This document shows positions 17,981 to 26,366 of a stretch of 64,000 nt of DNA, one piece after another; positions within the stretch are counted from its first letter, which is position 1, and each line of letters opens with the position of its first letter. A model generated the notes under the pieces. That model was not told the origin of the DNA, searched no databases, and saw nothing but the letters and a program-made list of their open reading frames with translations. Origin of the DNA: Umezawaea endophytica (GTDB taxonomy: Bacteria; Actinomycetota; Actinomycetes; Mycobacteriales; Pseudonocardiaceae); NCBI RefSeq assembly GCF_025061645.1, contig NZ_JANYMP010000007.1, positions 106,383 to 170,382 on the forward strand, in the 5' to 3' direction. The translations under genes and the position numbers were made by a program.

Positions 17981-18023
17981 CGTATCTAATGGCCGGTACC
18001 GTAGGCTACCCAGATAAGATACG
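17981..18023. promoter_or_regulatory. Putative TetR operator in divergent promoter
   Basis: The 77-base gap between the ABC exporter and the TetR gene contains a nested dyad. CGTATCT at 17981-17987 pairs with AGATACG at 18017-18023, and an inner GGTA/TACC pair flanks the centre. Palindromes in a divergent TetR-exporter promoter are the usual autoregulatory operators. The outer arms are 29 bases apart, so two half-sites or two overlapping sites are possible. Confidence 0.5.
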
Positions 18024-18044
18024 CAACGTACTTAAGGGGCAAGG

Positions 18045-18650
18045 GTGCCGGAGCCGAAGACTCGCCGCCGCGGAACGGAACTCGAGCAGGCGATCCTCGA
18101 CGCCGCGTGGGCCGAGCTGCGGGATGTCGGCTATGCCCGGTTCAGCATCGAGTCGGTGGCCGCACGGGCCGGGACCAGCAAACCGGTGATCTACCGCCGG
18201 TGGTCCAACCGCGCGGAACTCGTGTTCGCGTCCTGGGGTGCCCAGGCGCCCATCGAGCACTTCTCCCCCGACACCGGCGCGCTCCGCACCGACCTGCTCG
18301 TGCTGTTCACCAGGATCGCCCGCCGGGCCGACGCGATGATGAACGAGGTGATCGCGGGCGTCATGAGCGAGGTCTTCCGGCACCCCGAGGTCGCCGAGCT
18401 GCTGCGCGCCCGACTGCACGGAGCGCCGGTCGCCGCGGTCGTGCAGACGATCGTGGAACGGGCCGTCGAACGCGGCGAGATCCCGCCGGTCGAGTTGACG
18501 CCGCGAGCGGGACGGCTGCCGTTCGACCTCGTGCGCAACGACTCCGTGCTGTGCCGCGCCCCGATGTCGAACGACGCGATCGTGGAACTGGTCGACGGCG
18601 TGTACCTGCCGCTGCTGCGCGGACTGGCACTCGCCCGCGACGATGGGTGA
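18045..18650 (+). CDS. TetR/AcrR family transcriptional repressor
   Basis: A 201-residue regulator. The N-terminal helix-turn-helix (about residues 12-60: 'AILDAAWAELRDVGYARFSIESVAARAGTS' region followed by 'KPVIYRRWSNRAELV') is the classic TetR DNA-binding domain, and the rest is an alpha-helical ligand domain. The GTG start at 18045 follows AAGGGG. It lies divergent to the two-subunit ABC exporter, which it probably controls together with itself. Its stop overlaps the start region of the M20 peptidase gene, so that gene may be co-transcribed. Confidence 0.92.
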   Translation: MPEPKTRRRGTELEQAILDAAWAELRDVGYARFSIESVAARAGTSKPVIYRRWSNRAELVFASWGAQAPIEHFSPDTGALRTDLLVLFTRIARRADAMMNEVIAGVMSEVFRHPEVAELLRARLHGAPVAAVVQTIVERAVERGEIPPVELTPRAGRLPFDLVRNDSVLCRAPMSNDAIVELVDGVYLPLLRGLALARDDG

Positions 18651-19737
18651 CATGGACTTCCTCCCGCTGGCCGAAGAACTGCTCGCCGTGCGCTCGACCG
18701 CGGACAGGCCCGCCGACCTGCGCCGCGCGCTGGACTTCGTGCTGGACGTGGTCGGCCCCGGCTTCACCGTCGAGCGGTTCGAGTCGAACGGCAAACCCAG
18801 CGCCCTGGTGTACTCCGGCGCGACGCGCCCCGACTTCCGGGTGATCCTGAACGGCCACCTCGACGTCGTGCCCGGCGCGGACGAGCAGTTCGCCCCGAGG
18901 CGCGACGGCGACCGCCTGATCGCCCGCGGCGCCCAGGACATGAAGCTCTCCGCGCTCGTCCAGGCGCAGGTGTTCCGCGACACGGCCGCGACCTCGCCGT
19001 TCCCGATCGGCCTGCAACTGGTCACCGACGAGGAGGTCGGTGGACGGGATGGCACCCTGCACCAGATCGAGCAGGGCGTCACGGCGGGGTTCGTGGTGAT
19101 CGGCGAGCACAGCGGGCTGCGGGTCGTGGCCGAGTCCAAGGGCATCGCGGGCGTTCGCCTGCACGCCACCGGTCACGCCGCCCACAGCGCCTACCAGTGG
19201 CTCGGCGACAACGCCCTGGTCACCCTCGTGCGCGCCGTCGACTCCGTCCTCGCCGCGTACCCCGTCGCCACCGCGGAGGCGTGGCGCACCACGGTGAACG
19301 TCGCCCGGATCGCCACGACCAACGTGGCCACCAACCAGGTCCCCGCCGACGCGACCGCGTGGCTCGACGTCCGCTTCCCGCCCGAGGACGGCGACTTCAC
19401 CGGCCGCACGACCGACGAGGTCGCCGCCCACTTCACCGCCCTGTGCCCGCCGGGCGTCACCGCGACCGTCGACCACGTCGAACCCCCGCACCGCGCGGAC
19501 CCCGACAGCCCTGAGGTCCTTGCGCTGCAACGTGCCGCGCGGGACCAGGGGTACTCGGGCGACCTCCTGCGCAAGCACGGCGCGGCGGACTCGCGGTTCT
19601 ACTTCCGGCAGGGCGTCGACGCGGTGATCTTCGGCGTCGGGGGCGACGGCCAGCACGGGCCGGACGAGCACGCGGACCTCACGACGGTGGAACCCTACCG
19701 CCGGGCCCTGCTGGGATTCCTCGCGTCGCTCAGGTGA
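18643..19737 (+). CDS. M20-family metallopeptidase (ArgE/DapE type)
   Basis: A 364-residue zinc peptidase/deacylase. Metal and catalytic motifs are 'NGHLDVVPG' (His-x-Asp), 'GAQDMK', 'TDEEVGG' with the catalytic and ligand glutamates, and a late 'GPDEHADL' histidine. A central dimerisation domain contains 'ATGHAAHSAYQ'. The family hydrolyses N-acyl amino acids or dipeptides; the substrate here is not determined. ATG 18643 overlaps the TetR stop; an ATG three codons later (18652) is equally possible. It ends tail to tail with the next minus-strand gene with no gap. Confidence 0.9.
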   Translation: MGDMDFLPLAEELLAVRSTADRPADLRRALDFVLDVVGPGFTVERFESNGKPSALVYSGATRPDFRVILNGHLDVVPGADEQFAPRRDGDRLIARGAQDMKLSALVQAQVFRDTAATSPFPIGLQLVTDEEVGGRDGTLHQIEQGVTAGFVVIGEHSGLRVVAESKGIAGVRLHATGHAAHSAYQWLGDNALVTLVRAVDSVLAAYPVATAEAWRTTVNVARIATTNVATNQVPADATAWLDVRFPPEDGDFTGRTTDEVAAHFTALCPPGVTATVDHVEPPHRADPDSPEVLALQRAARDQGYSGDLLRKHGAADSRFYFRQGVDAVIFGVGGDGQHGPDEHADLTTVEPYRRALLGFLASLR

Positions 19738-20823
19738 TCAGGCAGAGGGAATTCCGGCGATACCGGTCTCGCCCTTCAACGCCTGCCTGCCGCGCGCGGG
19801 TCCGAACTGCTGCACGGCGCACACGAGCCAGCCCGCGGCGACGACTCCGACGAGGCTGAGCAGGCGGTACAGGACGACGACCGGCAACGCCTGGGCGGCG
19901 GGGATTCCGCCCGCGACGAGCGTGAGGACGAGCGCGGCGTCGACGACGCCCAGTCCGCCGGGCAGCGGCGAGAGGCCCGAGGTGGTCATGCCCGCCGTGT
20001 ACACCAGGAGCAGCAGCGGCAGCGTCAGGCCGTGCACGCCGAGCGCCGCGGCGCACGCGGCGAGACAGGCGGCGTCGAACGCCCAGTTGAGCAGCGCGAG
20101 CCCGGTGGCGGCGCTCCAGTCGCGACCGCGGGGACGCACGGTGCCGAGTTGGGCCACCAACTCGTCCAGCGCGGTGACGCCGGTGTCCTCCGGGCGACGG
20201 CGGAGCCGGTTCACCCGCCGCAACGCCCAGCCCGCGGCGGTGACGAGGGGTTGGGGGCGGCGCACGAACTCGCGGGCGATGGCCGTCACCACGACCAGTC
20301 CGGCGGCGCTGAGCACCACCTGCGTCCAACTCGGGCTGCCGCCCACCGACAGCGTCGCGCCCAGGCCGACCAGGCCGAGCGACGCGGTCGACACGAGCCC
20401 GCCCGCGACGAGGCACCAGGTCGCGACCGCGTTGCCCGCCCCTTCGCCGCGCATCCAGCGGAACGTGTAGGCCGTCGAGAACGCGGGACCGCCGGGCAGG
20501 GTGGCGTGCAGCGAGTTCGCCACGAGCGCGGCGGCGACCGAACTGCCGACCGACGCGTGGACGCCCGCGGCGAGCAGCAGCCTGCGGCGGGTGAGGGCGA
20601 ACATGCCCATCGACGCCGCGATGGCGAGGACCGCGACGGAGAACCAGGTCACGTCGGCGTTCGAGAGCGACTCCACGGCCGACTCGATCGTCGGCGCGAA
20701 CACGACGGCCTCGACCACCAGCAGTCCGATCACGACGGCCGCGGCGACCAGTCGGAACCGTCCCGCTTTGCCCGATTGCCGGTGCATCACGTCCGTCATG
20801 CCCGGATCGTCCCAGCCGGACAT
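19738..20823 (-). CDS. YbhN/UPF0104 family integral membrane protein
   Basis: A 361-residue protein with about eight hydrophobic helices. It fits the lysylphosphatidylglycerol-synthase transmembrane region family (YbhN/AglD2). The conserved 'SLHATLPGGPAFSTAYTFRWMR' and 'LSPLPGGLGVVDAALVLTL' segments are typical. Such proteins occur in lipid or glycoconjugate handling as likely flippase-type components, but a specific role cannot be assigned. ATG 20823 has AGGAA eight bases upstream. The gene stands alone between two convergent or separate units. Confidence 0.85.
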   Translation of the reverse strand: MSGWDDPGMTDVMHRQSGKAGRFRLVAAAVVIGLLVVEAVVFAPTIESAVESLSNADVTWFSVAVLAIAASMGMFALTRRRLLLAAGVHASVGSSVAAALVANSLHATLPGGPAFSTAYTFRWMRGEGAGNAVATWCLVAGGLVSTASLGLVGLGATLSVGGSPSWTQVVLSAAGLVVVTAIAREFVRRPQPLVTAAGWALRRVNRLRRRPEDTGVTALDELVAQLGTVRPRGRDWSAATGLALLNWAFDAACLAACAAALGVHGLTLPLLLLVYTAGMTTSGLSPLPGGLGVVDAALVLTLVAGGIPAAQALPVVVLYRLLSLVGVVAAGWLVCAVQQFGPARGRQALKGETGIAGIPSA

Positions 20824-21109
20824 GTGGTGTTCCTGTGCGTCCTCACGCCGCTATCTTCCACGGCCGGCGGAAAGCCGAAGGTGGCAACGCTCTTTAAGGT
20901 CCGGACGTTCAGGAACTCCACAGGTCCGGCCGAGCCGAACCACCGCTCCGAGCCGGGTGCCACGGCTCAGCGGAACCCGTGCCGGCACAACGGTTGCCGC
21001 GTCGATCGCCTGCCTTGAGACGCCGGGCTCGACGGCTGTGCTCAACGTCGCTCTTTTGCCTTCGTGATGGCCGGTTCGGACCGAAGGCTGGTTTCGGTCA
21101 ACACTGAAG

Positions 21110-21823
21110 CTACTGAGAATGCTGCGCCAGCAGGCCGTCGATGATCACCCGGAGCTTCCAGGACGCCCGGTCGCCGCCCCCACCGCCGGTCAGCAGCGGC
21201 GCGAGCGCGTGGATCGTCGGGTACTCCTCCGGCGACAGCGAGCGGTAGACGGTGTCGAGCCGGGCGGAGAACTCAGCGGACATCACGGCCGCCGTCGCGC
21301 GTCCCGGTTCGGCGGTGCGCCGCAACTCGCGCTGGGCGCGGAGCCGGGCGGCGATCTCCAGCGCGGACGACGCGATGTACTGGCCGAGCAGGTCGGCGGC
21401 CAACGCGCACGCGGCGTCGTCGACGCCGCCGAGCCGGAGCAGCCGGAGCATCTCCTCCATCACCCGGAGGGTGTGCGGTCCGGTCGGCACGTCGACCAGG
21501 GCGACGGACGCGATGTCGTCGTGAGAGCCCAGCGTGGCGACGATCCGGTCCACCAGCACCTCCAGGCGCGCGCGCCAGTCGCCGTCGGCCTCGTCAGGCA
21601 GGACCACCTCGCCCACGGCCAGGTCGTAGGCCAAGGCCATCAGCTCGCGGCGGTCGCGGACGTAGACGTAGAGCGACGCCGGTCCGGTCTCCAGGGCCAG
21701 GGAGACGCGCCGCATGCTCACCGCCTCGAAACCCAGTTCGTCGACCAGGGCGAGCGTCGTGGCGACGATCGCGTCCAGGCTCAGCGTGGACTTCTCGGGA
21801 CGGGCACGAGGAGTGGCGGGCAC
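21110..21823 (-). CDS. TetR family regulator of adjacent MFS exporter
   Basis: A 237-residue regulator. The N-terminal helix-turn-helix is 'LSLDAIVATTLALVDELGFEAVSMRRVS' type, followed by a TetR_C-like helical domain. The GTG at 21823 is the start nearest the domain. It is divergent from a DHA2-type MFS exporter, with two dyad operators in between. Autorepression and drug-responsive derepression of the exporter are the expected behaviour. It has an unusually Gly-rich loop (TGGGGGD) near the C-terminus. Confidence 0.9.
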   Translation of the reverse strand: MPATPRARPEKSTLSLDAIVATTLALVDELGFEAVSMRRVSLALETGPASLYVYVRDRRELMALAYDLAVGEVVLPDEADGDWRARLEVLVDRIVATLGSHDDIASVALVDVPTGPHTLRVMEEMLRLLRLGGVDDAACALAADLLGQYIASSALEIAARLRAQRELRRTAEPGRATAAVMSAEFSARLDTVYRSLSPEEYPTIHALAPLLTGGGGGDRASWKLRVIIDGLLAQHSQ

Positions 21824-21840
21824 AACGCGAACCCTACCTT

Positions 21841-21856
21841 GACGAACACCGTTCGC
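21841..21856. promoter_or_regulatory. TetR operator, copy 1 (core only)
   Basis: The core CGAACACCGTTCG (21843-21855) is a dyad of CGAAC and GTTCG around ACC. It is the same core as in the larger palindrome 22 bases away. It sits just upstream of the TetR start codon, so binding would block the regulator's own promoter. Confidence 0.7.
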
Positions 21857-21864
21857 TAGTGCAG

Positions 21865-21895
21865 GGTTCTTCACGAACACCGTTCGTGAAGAACC
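21865..21895. promoter_or_regulatory. TetR operator, copy 2 (perfect palindrome)
   Basis: A perfect inverted repeat of 14-base arms (GGTTCTTCACGAAC and its complement) separated by ACC. It ends ten bases before the MFS start codon and overlaps the expected ribosome-binding/promoter zone. It shares its core with the first copy. It is very likely the operator through which the divergent TetR protein controls the exporter. Confidence 0.85.
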
Positions 21896-21905
21896 AGGAG
21901 CCCGG

Positions 21906-23276
21906 ATGACCACCACCAGTCCCCCGACCACCACCCACCCCTGGCGCTGGCGCGTCCTCGCCGTCGTGCTGCTCGCCGAGATCATGGACCTGCTCGACTC
22001 GACGGTGATGACCGTCGCCGCCCCCTCCGTCCAAGCCGGACTCGGCGGTGGCGCGGCCACCCTCCAGTGGCTCACCGCCGGGTACACGCTCGCGTTCGGC
22101 GTGCTGCTGGTGGTGGGCGGGCGGCTCGGTGACCGCTGGGGCCGCCGACGGCTGTTCATCCTCGGCGCCGTCGGCTTCACCGCCGCCTCCGCGCTGTGCG
22201 CGCTCGCCCCGTCCCCCGAGGTGCTGATCGCGGCACGGGTGGCGCAGGGCGCGTTCGGCGCGCTGATGATCCCGCAGGGCTTCGGCGTGCTTGCCTCGGT
22301 GTTCGGCCAGGACGAGCGCGCCAGGGCGTTCTCGCTGTTCGGACCGGTCATGGGCCTCGCGGCGATCGGCGGGCCGATCTTCGCCGGCGGCCTGATCTCA
22401 CTCGACCCCGGCGGCCTCGACTGGCGGTTGGTCTTCCTGGTCAACCTGCCGATCGGAGCGCTGGTCGTCGCGGGCGCGCTGCGCTGGATGCCCGCCGACA
22501 GCGGGGATGCCGCCGTCCGGATCGACCCGATCGGGGCCGTGCTGGTCGCGGCCGGATCAGCGCTCCTGGTGCACCCGCTCATCCAGGGTCGCGAGGCGGG
22601 CTGGCCGTGGTGGACGTTCGCCGAACTGGCCGCCGGGGTCGTGGCGTTCCTGGCGCTGGGCCGCCGTCAGCGCACCAGCCCGTCGCCGATCCTGGTGCCG
22701 AGCCTGCTGCGCAAGCGGGCGTTCGTCAGCAGTCTCGTCGTCGCCGTCTCGTTCTTCACCGGGGTCGGCGGGCTGACACTGGTGCTGTCGCTGCACCTCC
22801 AGCTCGACCTGGGGCACTCCGCGCTGGGCACGGCGCTGGCCCTGTCGCCGATGGCGGTGGGCATCGTGCTCAGCTCGATCGCCGCTCCCGCGCTGGCGGG
22901 CAGGCACGGCCGGTCGGTGCTGCACCTCGGCCTCGGTGTGGAGGCGGTCGGCGTGCTCGGCCTGGCCGCCGTCGTGGCCGCCCACCACCCCGCGTGGGCG
23001 CTGCTGGTCCCGACCCTGGTCGTGGGTCTCGGGTTGGGGCTGCTGTTCGGCACGCTGATCCAGTCGGTGCTGGCGGCTGCCTCCCCCGCCGAGGTCGGCA
23101 GCGCTTCCGGCGCGCTCAACGCGGTGCAGCAGCTCGCGACGGCGTTGGGCGTCGCCGTGCTCGGCACGCTGTTCTTCACCACCGGACTGGTGGCGGGTCT
23201 GCTGGTCGTCATGGCCCTGTGCCTGGTCAGCGCCGCACTGGTCGTCCTTCTTCCCCGGTCAGGAGTGTCGTCGTGA
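21906..23276 (+). CDS. MFS drug exporter, DHA2 (14-helix) type
   Basis: A 456-residue major facilitator protein of the DHA2/EmrB-QacA group with about 14 hydrophobic helices. Motif A appears as 'GGRLGDRWGRRRLF' and motif C-like glycines lie in helix five. Early acidic residues in 'LAEIMDLLDSTVM' are typical of proton-coupled drug efflux. ATG 21906 has AGGAG upstream, within the end of the palindromic operator. Its stop overlaps the next gene by four bases. The substrate is unknown; the TetR repressor suggests an inducing toxic compound. Confidence 0.92.
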   Translation: MTTTSPPTTTHPWRWRVLAVVLLAEIMDLLDSTVMTVAAPSVQAGLGGGAATLQWLTAGYTLAFGVLLVVGGRLGDRWGRRRLFILGAVGFTAASALCALAPSPEVLIAARVAQGAFGALMIPQGFGVLASVFGQDERARAFSLFGPVMGLAAIGGPIFAGGLISLDPGGLDWRLVFLVNLPIGALVVAGALRWMPADSGDAAVRIDPIGAVLVAAGSALLVHPLIQGREAGWPWWTFAELAAGVVAFLALGRRQRTSPSPILVPSLLRKRAFVSSLVVAVSFFTGVGGLTLVLSLHLQLDLGHSALGTALALSPMAVGIVLSSIAAPALAGRHGRSVLHLGLGVEAVGVLGLAAVVAAHHPAWALLVPTLVVGLGLGLLFGTLIQSVLAAASPAEVGSASGALNAVQQLATALGVAVLGTLFFTTGLVAGLLVVMALCLVSAALVVLLPRSGVSS

Positions 23277-23875
23277 AGGTCGTCGTCTTGGGTGCCGCCG
23301 GGCGTACCGGTCGTCTCGTGGTCGAGGAGGCGGTGCGCGCGGGTCATGAGGTGACGGCGGCGGTGCGCTCGCCGGCAGCGTTCACCGGCGGCGGTCTCGT
23401 CGTCCGGGCGGACGTGCGCGACCCGGACAGCGTGCGGGCGGCCGTGGCGGGGCACGACGTCGTGGTCTCGGCCATCGGCCCCTCGGGCAGGCACGCGCAC
23501 GGCCTGTACTCGGACTGCGCCCGCGCGCTGGTGTCGGCGGACGTCGACCGGGTCGTCGCCATCACCTCGGGCGGCGTCCGCGACGACGACCCGAACTTCT
23601 CGTTCTGGTACCGCCACCTCGTCCGTCCACTCGCGAGGGACCTCTACGGCGACATGCGGCTCATGGAGGCGGTCCTCCGCGACTCCCGTGCCGAGTGGAC
23701 GTTCGTCCGCCCCGCCCGGCTGCTCGACGAGGAGCCGACCGGCGTCTACCGGGTGCTCGACGGTGAGACCCCGAAGGGTGGCTGGCAGGTCCCGCGCGCC
23801 GACGTGGCCCGATTCGTGGTCGAGGAGTTGGACGCCCGCCGGTGGTCGAAGGCGGCACCGACCATCGCCCGGTGA
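23273..23875 (+). CDS. NAD(P)H-binding protein, YwnB/SDR-a type
   Basis: A 200-residue Rossmann-fold protein with the nucleotide-binding motif 'VVVLGAAGRTGRLVVEEA' at the very N-terminus and an 'AITSGGV' segment mid-protein. It matches atypical short-chain dehydrogenases (NAD(P)-binding, NmrA-like), which often act as redox-sensing or flavin-reductase-like proteins. The GTG start overlaps the MFS stop (GTGA), so it is co-transcribed with the exporter under the TetR regulator. It may modify the exported compound, but that is inference. Confidence 0.88.
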   Translation: MKVVVLGAAGRTGRLVVEEAVRAGHEVTAAVRSPAAFTGGGLVVRADVRDPDSVRAAVAGHDVVVSAIGPSGRHAHGLYSDCARALVSADVDRVVAITSGGVRDDDPNFSFWYRHLVRPLARDLYGDMRLMEAVLRDSRAEWTFVRPARLLDEEPTGVYRVLDGETPKGGWQVPRADVARFVVEELDARRWSKAAPTIAR

Positions 23876-24149
23876 ATCGCGTACCCCGAAAAGACCCCGT
23901 TCAGTGATGAACAGCCCCTATCGGAACGCCAGCGTCATCCACAAGTTTGTCCTCGACGGTACAAAACCCGACTCCCGGTAACGCCGGGGACACCTTTGCA
24001 TCAATTCCCACTCTTCGCCGCACCGGTGTGGTTTCATCGCGGAACTACCACTCCCGAGTGGCGGCGACGGAAATCCGTTTATCACGGAATACCGCCGGGA
24101 ATCCGCCCATCAGCGCACTTCTCGTCACCGCCGATGCGAAGGAGTTCCG

Positions 24150-25697
24150 ATGGCACGGATGACCGCCGCGGTAGCCGCACTCGTCCTGACGAGTGCTATC
24201 GGAGTTCCGGCCCACGCGGATCCGGCCGACACGGCGATCCTGACGAGTTCCACCATTCCGACGAGCACCGAGATCCCGACGGGGTCGGTGGATCCGGTCA
24301 CCACGACGGACCCCCCGACCCCCGCGGCTTCGGCGGACCCGATCACCCCGACCACCGCGGCGGTCCCCACGACCACGACCACACCCACCAGCTCAGCCGA
24401 CCCCACCACCACGACCGGCCCGACCACCCTGACCGGCACCACCACCATCATCACCACCACCGTCACGACCGCCCCGACCGGTCCGACCACCACGACCGGC
24501 TCCACGACCTCGACCGGCCTCACGACTCCCACGGGCCCGTCCCGTCCCGAAGGCGACCCCGGCAAGGCCCAGTCGTTCTGGCTGCACCTGGACAGCTCGC
24601 CCATCAGCGACAGCGAGATCACCCAGCACGCGAAGAAACTGGCCTACGTCGTGCTCAACGCGTGGGAAGGCAACCTCTCGGCGAAGTTCAAGAAGGCGAA
24701 TCCGGCGATCAAGGTCTTCGTGTACAAAGACCTGTCGTCGACGCGGAGCTACGCGTGCCGCAACGGCGCGGACGACAAGCAGATCCCGACCGGCGTCGGG
24801 TACTGCGAGGCGGCGTCGCACCCCGAGTGGTTCCTCACCGACACCCGCGGAAAGCGGTTCGAGTACAGCGGGTACACCGGCCATTGGCAGATGGACGTCG
24901 GCAACGCGGAATACCGGAGGCGGTGGGGCGACAACGTCATCGCGAGCGTCAAAGCGGGCGGTTTCGACGGTGTGCTGATGGACAACGCCCTGTTCGGGTG
25001 CGACACCTACCACGACGGCCGGTGCCCGAAGGCGTACCAGACCGACCAGGCGTTCCAGGTGGCGTACCAGGGGATGTTCGCCGCCCTCCGCCCCAGGTTC
25101 GCCGCCGCGGGCATCCTCACGGTGGCGAACCTGGCGAACGCCCGCCTGTACCCCGGCACCTGGAACGCCTACACCGAGTACCTCGACGGCGGCTTCGACG
25201 AGTGGTGGGTCGCGTTCAGCGGGACCAACCTGCTGCCCGCGGGAGCGGACGGGTGGACCAGCCAGGCGGAGCAGATCGCCTCGAACGAGGCGCGCGGCAA
25301 GATCACCTGGGTGCAGCCGCACCTCTCCCCCGGTGACCACCGGGCCTTCCGGTACGCGCTGGCCAGCTACTTCCTGGTCAAGGGCGGCAAGAGCGCCATC
25401 GCCGAAACGGTCGGCACGGACAACTACGGCGACCTCGCTCCGCAACGCCCGGAGTACGGGTGGGACCTCGGCAAGCCGACCGGGCCGTACAAGTCGGTCG
25501 GCAAGAACCTGCTCCGCCGCGACTTCGCCTGCGGCGCGGTCGTGGTCAACACCAACAAGACCGGCGCGGGCCAGTTGAAGGTCGACCTCGGCCGGACGTA
25601 CTCCGACGAGCAGGGCTCGTCGGTGCTGTCGATCTCACTGGGCGGCACGACCGGCTCGGTCCTGCGAAAACCGTGCACGGCCGCGTCAAGCCAGTGA
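24150..25697 (+). CDS. Secreted GHL15-type putative glycoside hydrolase
   Basis: A 515-residue secreted protein with a signal peptide (residues 1-23, ending A-H-A). A long Thr/Pro/Ser-rich low-complexity linker covers about residues 25-130. The catalytic-type domain (about 135-510) has a TIM-barrel look: 'LAYVVLNAWEG', 'VFVYKDLSST', 'WQMDVGN', 'FDGVLMDNALF', 'TVANLAN'. This pattern matches the hypothetical glycosyl hydrolase 15 family (GHL15). The aspartate in 'GVLMDN' is a candidate catalytic residue. ATG 24150 follows AAGGAG. The gene is monocistronic and convergent, by 12 bases, with the catabolic operon. The substrate is unknown. Confidence 0.8.
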   Translation: MARMTAAVAALVLTSAIGVPAHADPADTAILTSSTIPTSTEIPTGSVDPVTTTDPPTPAASADPITPTTAAVPTTTTTPTSSADPTTTTGPTTLTGTTTIITTTVTTAPTGPTTTTGSTTSTGLTTPTGPSRPEGDPGKAQSFWLHLDSSPISDSEITQHAKKLAYVVLNAWEGNLSAKFKKANPAIKVFVYKDLSSTRSYACRNGADDKQIPTGVGYCEAASHPEWFLTDTRGKRFEYSGYTGHWQMDVGNAEYRRRWGDNVIASVKAGGFDGVLMDNALFGCDTYHDGRCPKAYQTDQAFQVAYQGMFAALRPRFAAAGILTVANLANARLYPGTWNAYTEYLDGGFDEWWVAFSGTNLLPAGADGWTSQAEQIASNEARGKITWVQPHLSPGDHRAFRYALASYFLVKGGKSAIAETVGTDNYGDLAPQRPEYGWDLGKPTGPYKSVGKNLLRRDFACGAVVVNTNKTGAGQLKVDLGRTYSDEQGSSVLSISLGGTTGSVLRKPCTAASSQ

Positions 25698-26366
25698 CGC
25701 CCCGGCGCACACGACGAGCGTCTGGCCGGTCATGTTCCGCGCGTCCGGCCCGAGCAGGAACAGCACCGTCCCCGCGATCTCGGCCGGGTCGATCAGCGCC
25801 CCCATCGGCGGTAGTCGGGGAGGTGTGGCGGCCCGGCCGGGATCGCGCAGCATCGGGGTGTCGGTCGGACCGGGTGCCACGACGTTGACGGTGATGGCCC
25901 GCCCAACCAACTCCGAGGCCCACGACCGCGCGAGACCCACCAGCGCGGCCTTCGTCGCGGCGTACTGACTCTTGCCCGGCACACCCGTCATGGTGCGGCT
26001 GCCGATCAGCACCACGCGAGCGCCACGCGGCATCCGGTCGACGGCGGCATCGACCAGAACGGTGGCCGCCTCCACGTGCACCCGCCACATGTCGGCCCCG
26101 TCCGGTGTGGACAGTGATCCGAGCGGCGCGGAACGCTGGAGCCCGGCCGCGTGCACGACGGCGTCCACAGCGGACAGCGACCGCACGGCCGACCGCAGCG
26201 CGGGCGGGTCCCCCAGGTCGACGGGGTGCCACGTGAGCAGGTCGTGGCGCAGCGGCGGTTCGCTCCGGCTGAGTCCGGTCACGGCCCAGCCCTCGGCCAG
26301 CAGCCTGCGCGCGGTGGCGAGCCCGATGCCGGAGCTGACGCCGGTGACCAGGGCGTGCCGGGTCAC
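25686..26366 (-). CDS. Short-chain dehydrogenase/reductase, end of catabolic operon
   Basis: A 226-residue SDR with cofactor motif 'VTGVSSGIGLATARRL', the 'VVHAAGLQRSAP' strand (N-A-G variant), and the active-site Y-x-x-x-K in 'SQYAATKAALVGLARSWA'. The C-terminus is standard ('GQTLVVCAGASLA'). GTG 26366 overlaps the stop of the sialidase-like gene. It is the last member of a nine-gene operon for uptake and breakdown of an unidentified substrate and probably oxidises or reduces a hydroxyl/keto group. Confidence 0.92.
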   Translation of the reverse strand: MTRHALVTGVSSGIGLATARRLLAEGWAVTGLSRSEPPLRHDLLTWHPVDLGDPPALRSAVRSLSAVDAVVHAAGLQRSAPLGSLSTPDGADMWRVHVEAATVLVDAAVDRMPRGARVVLIGSRTMTGVPGKSQYAATKAALVGLARSWASELVGRAITVNVVAPGPTDTPMLRDPGRAATPPRLPPMGALIDPAEIAGTVLFLLGPDARNMTGQTLVVCAGASLA

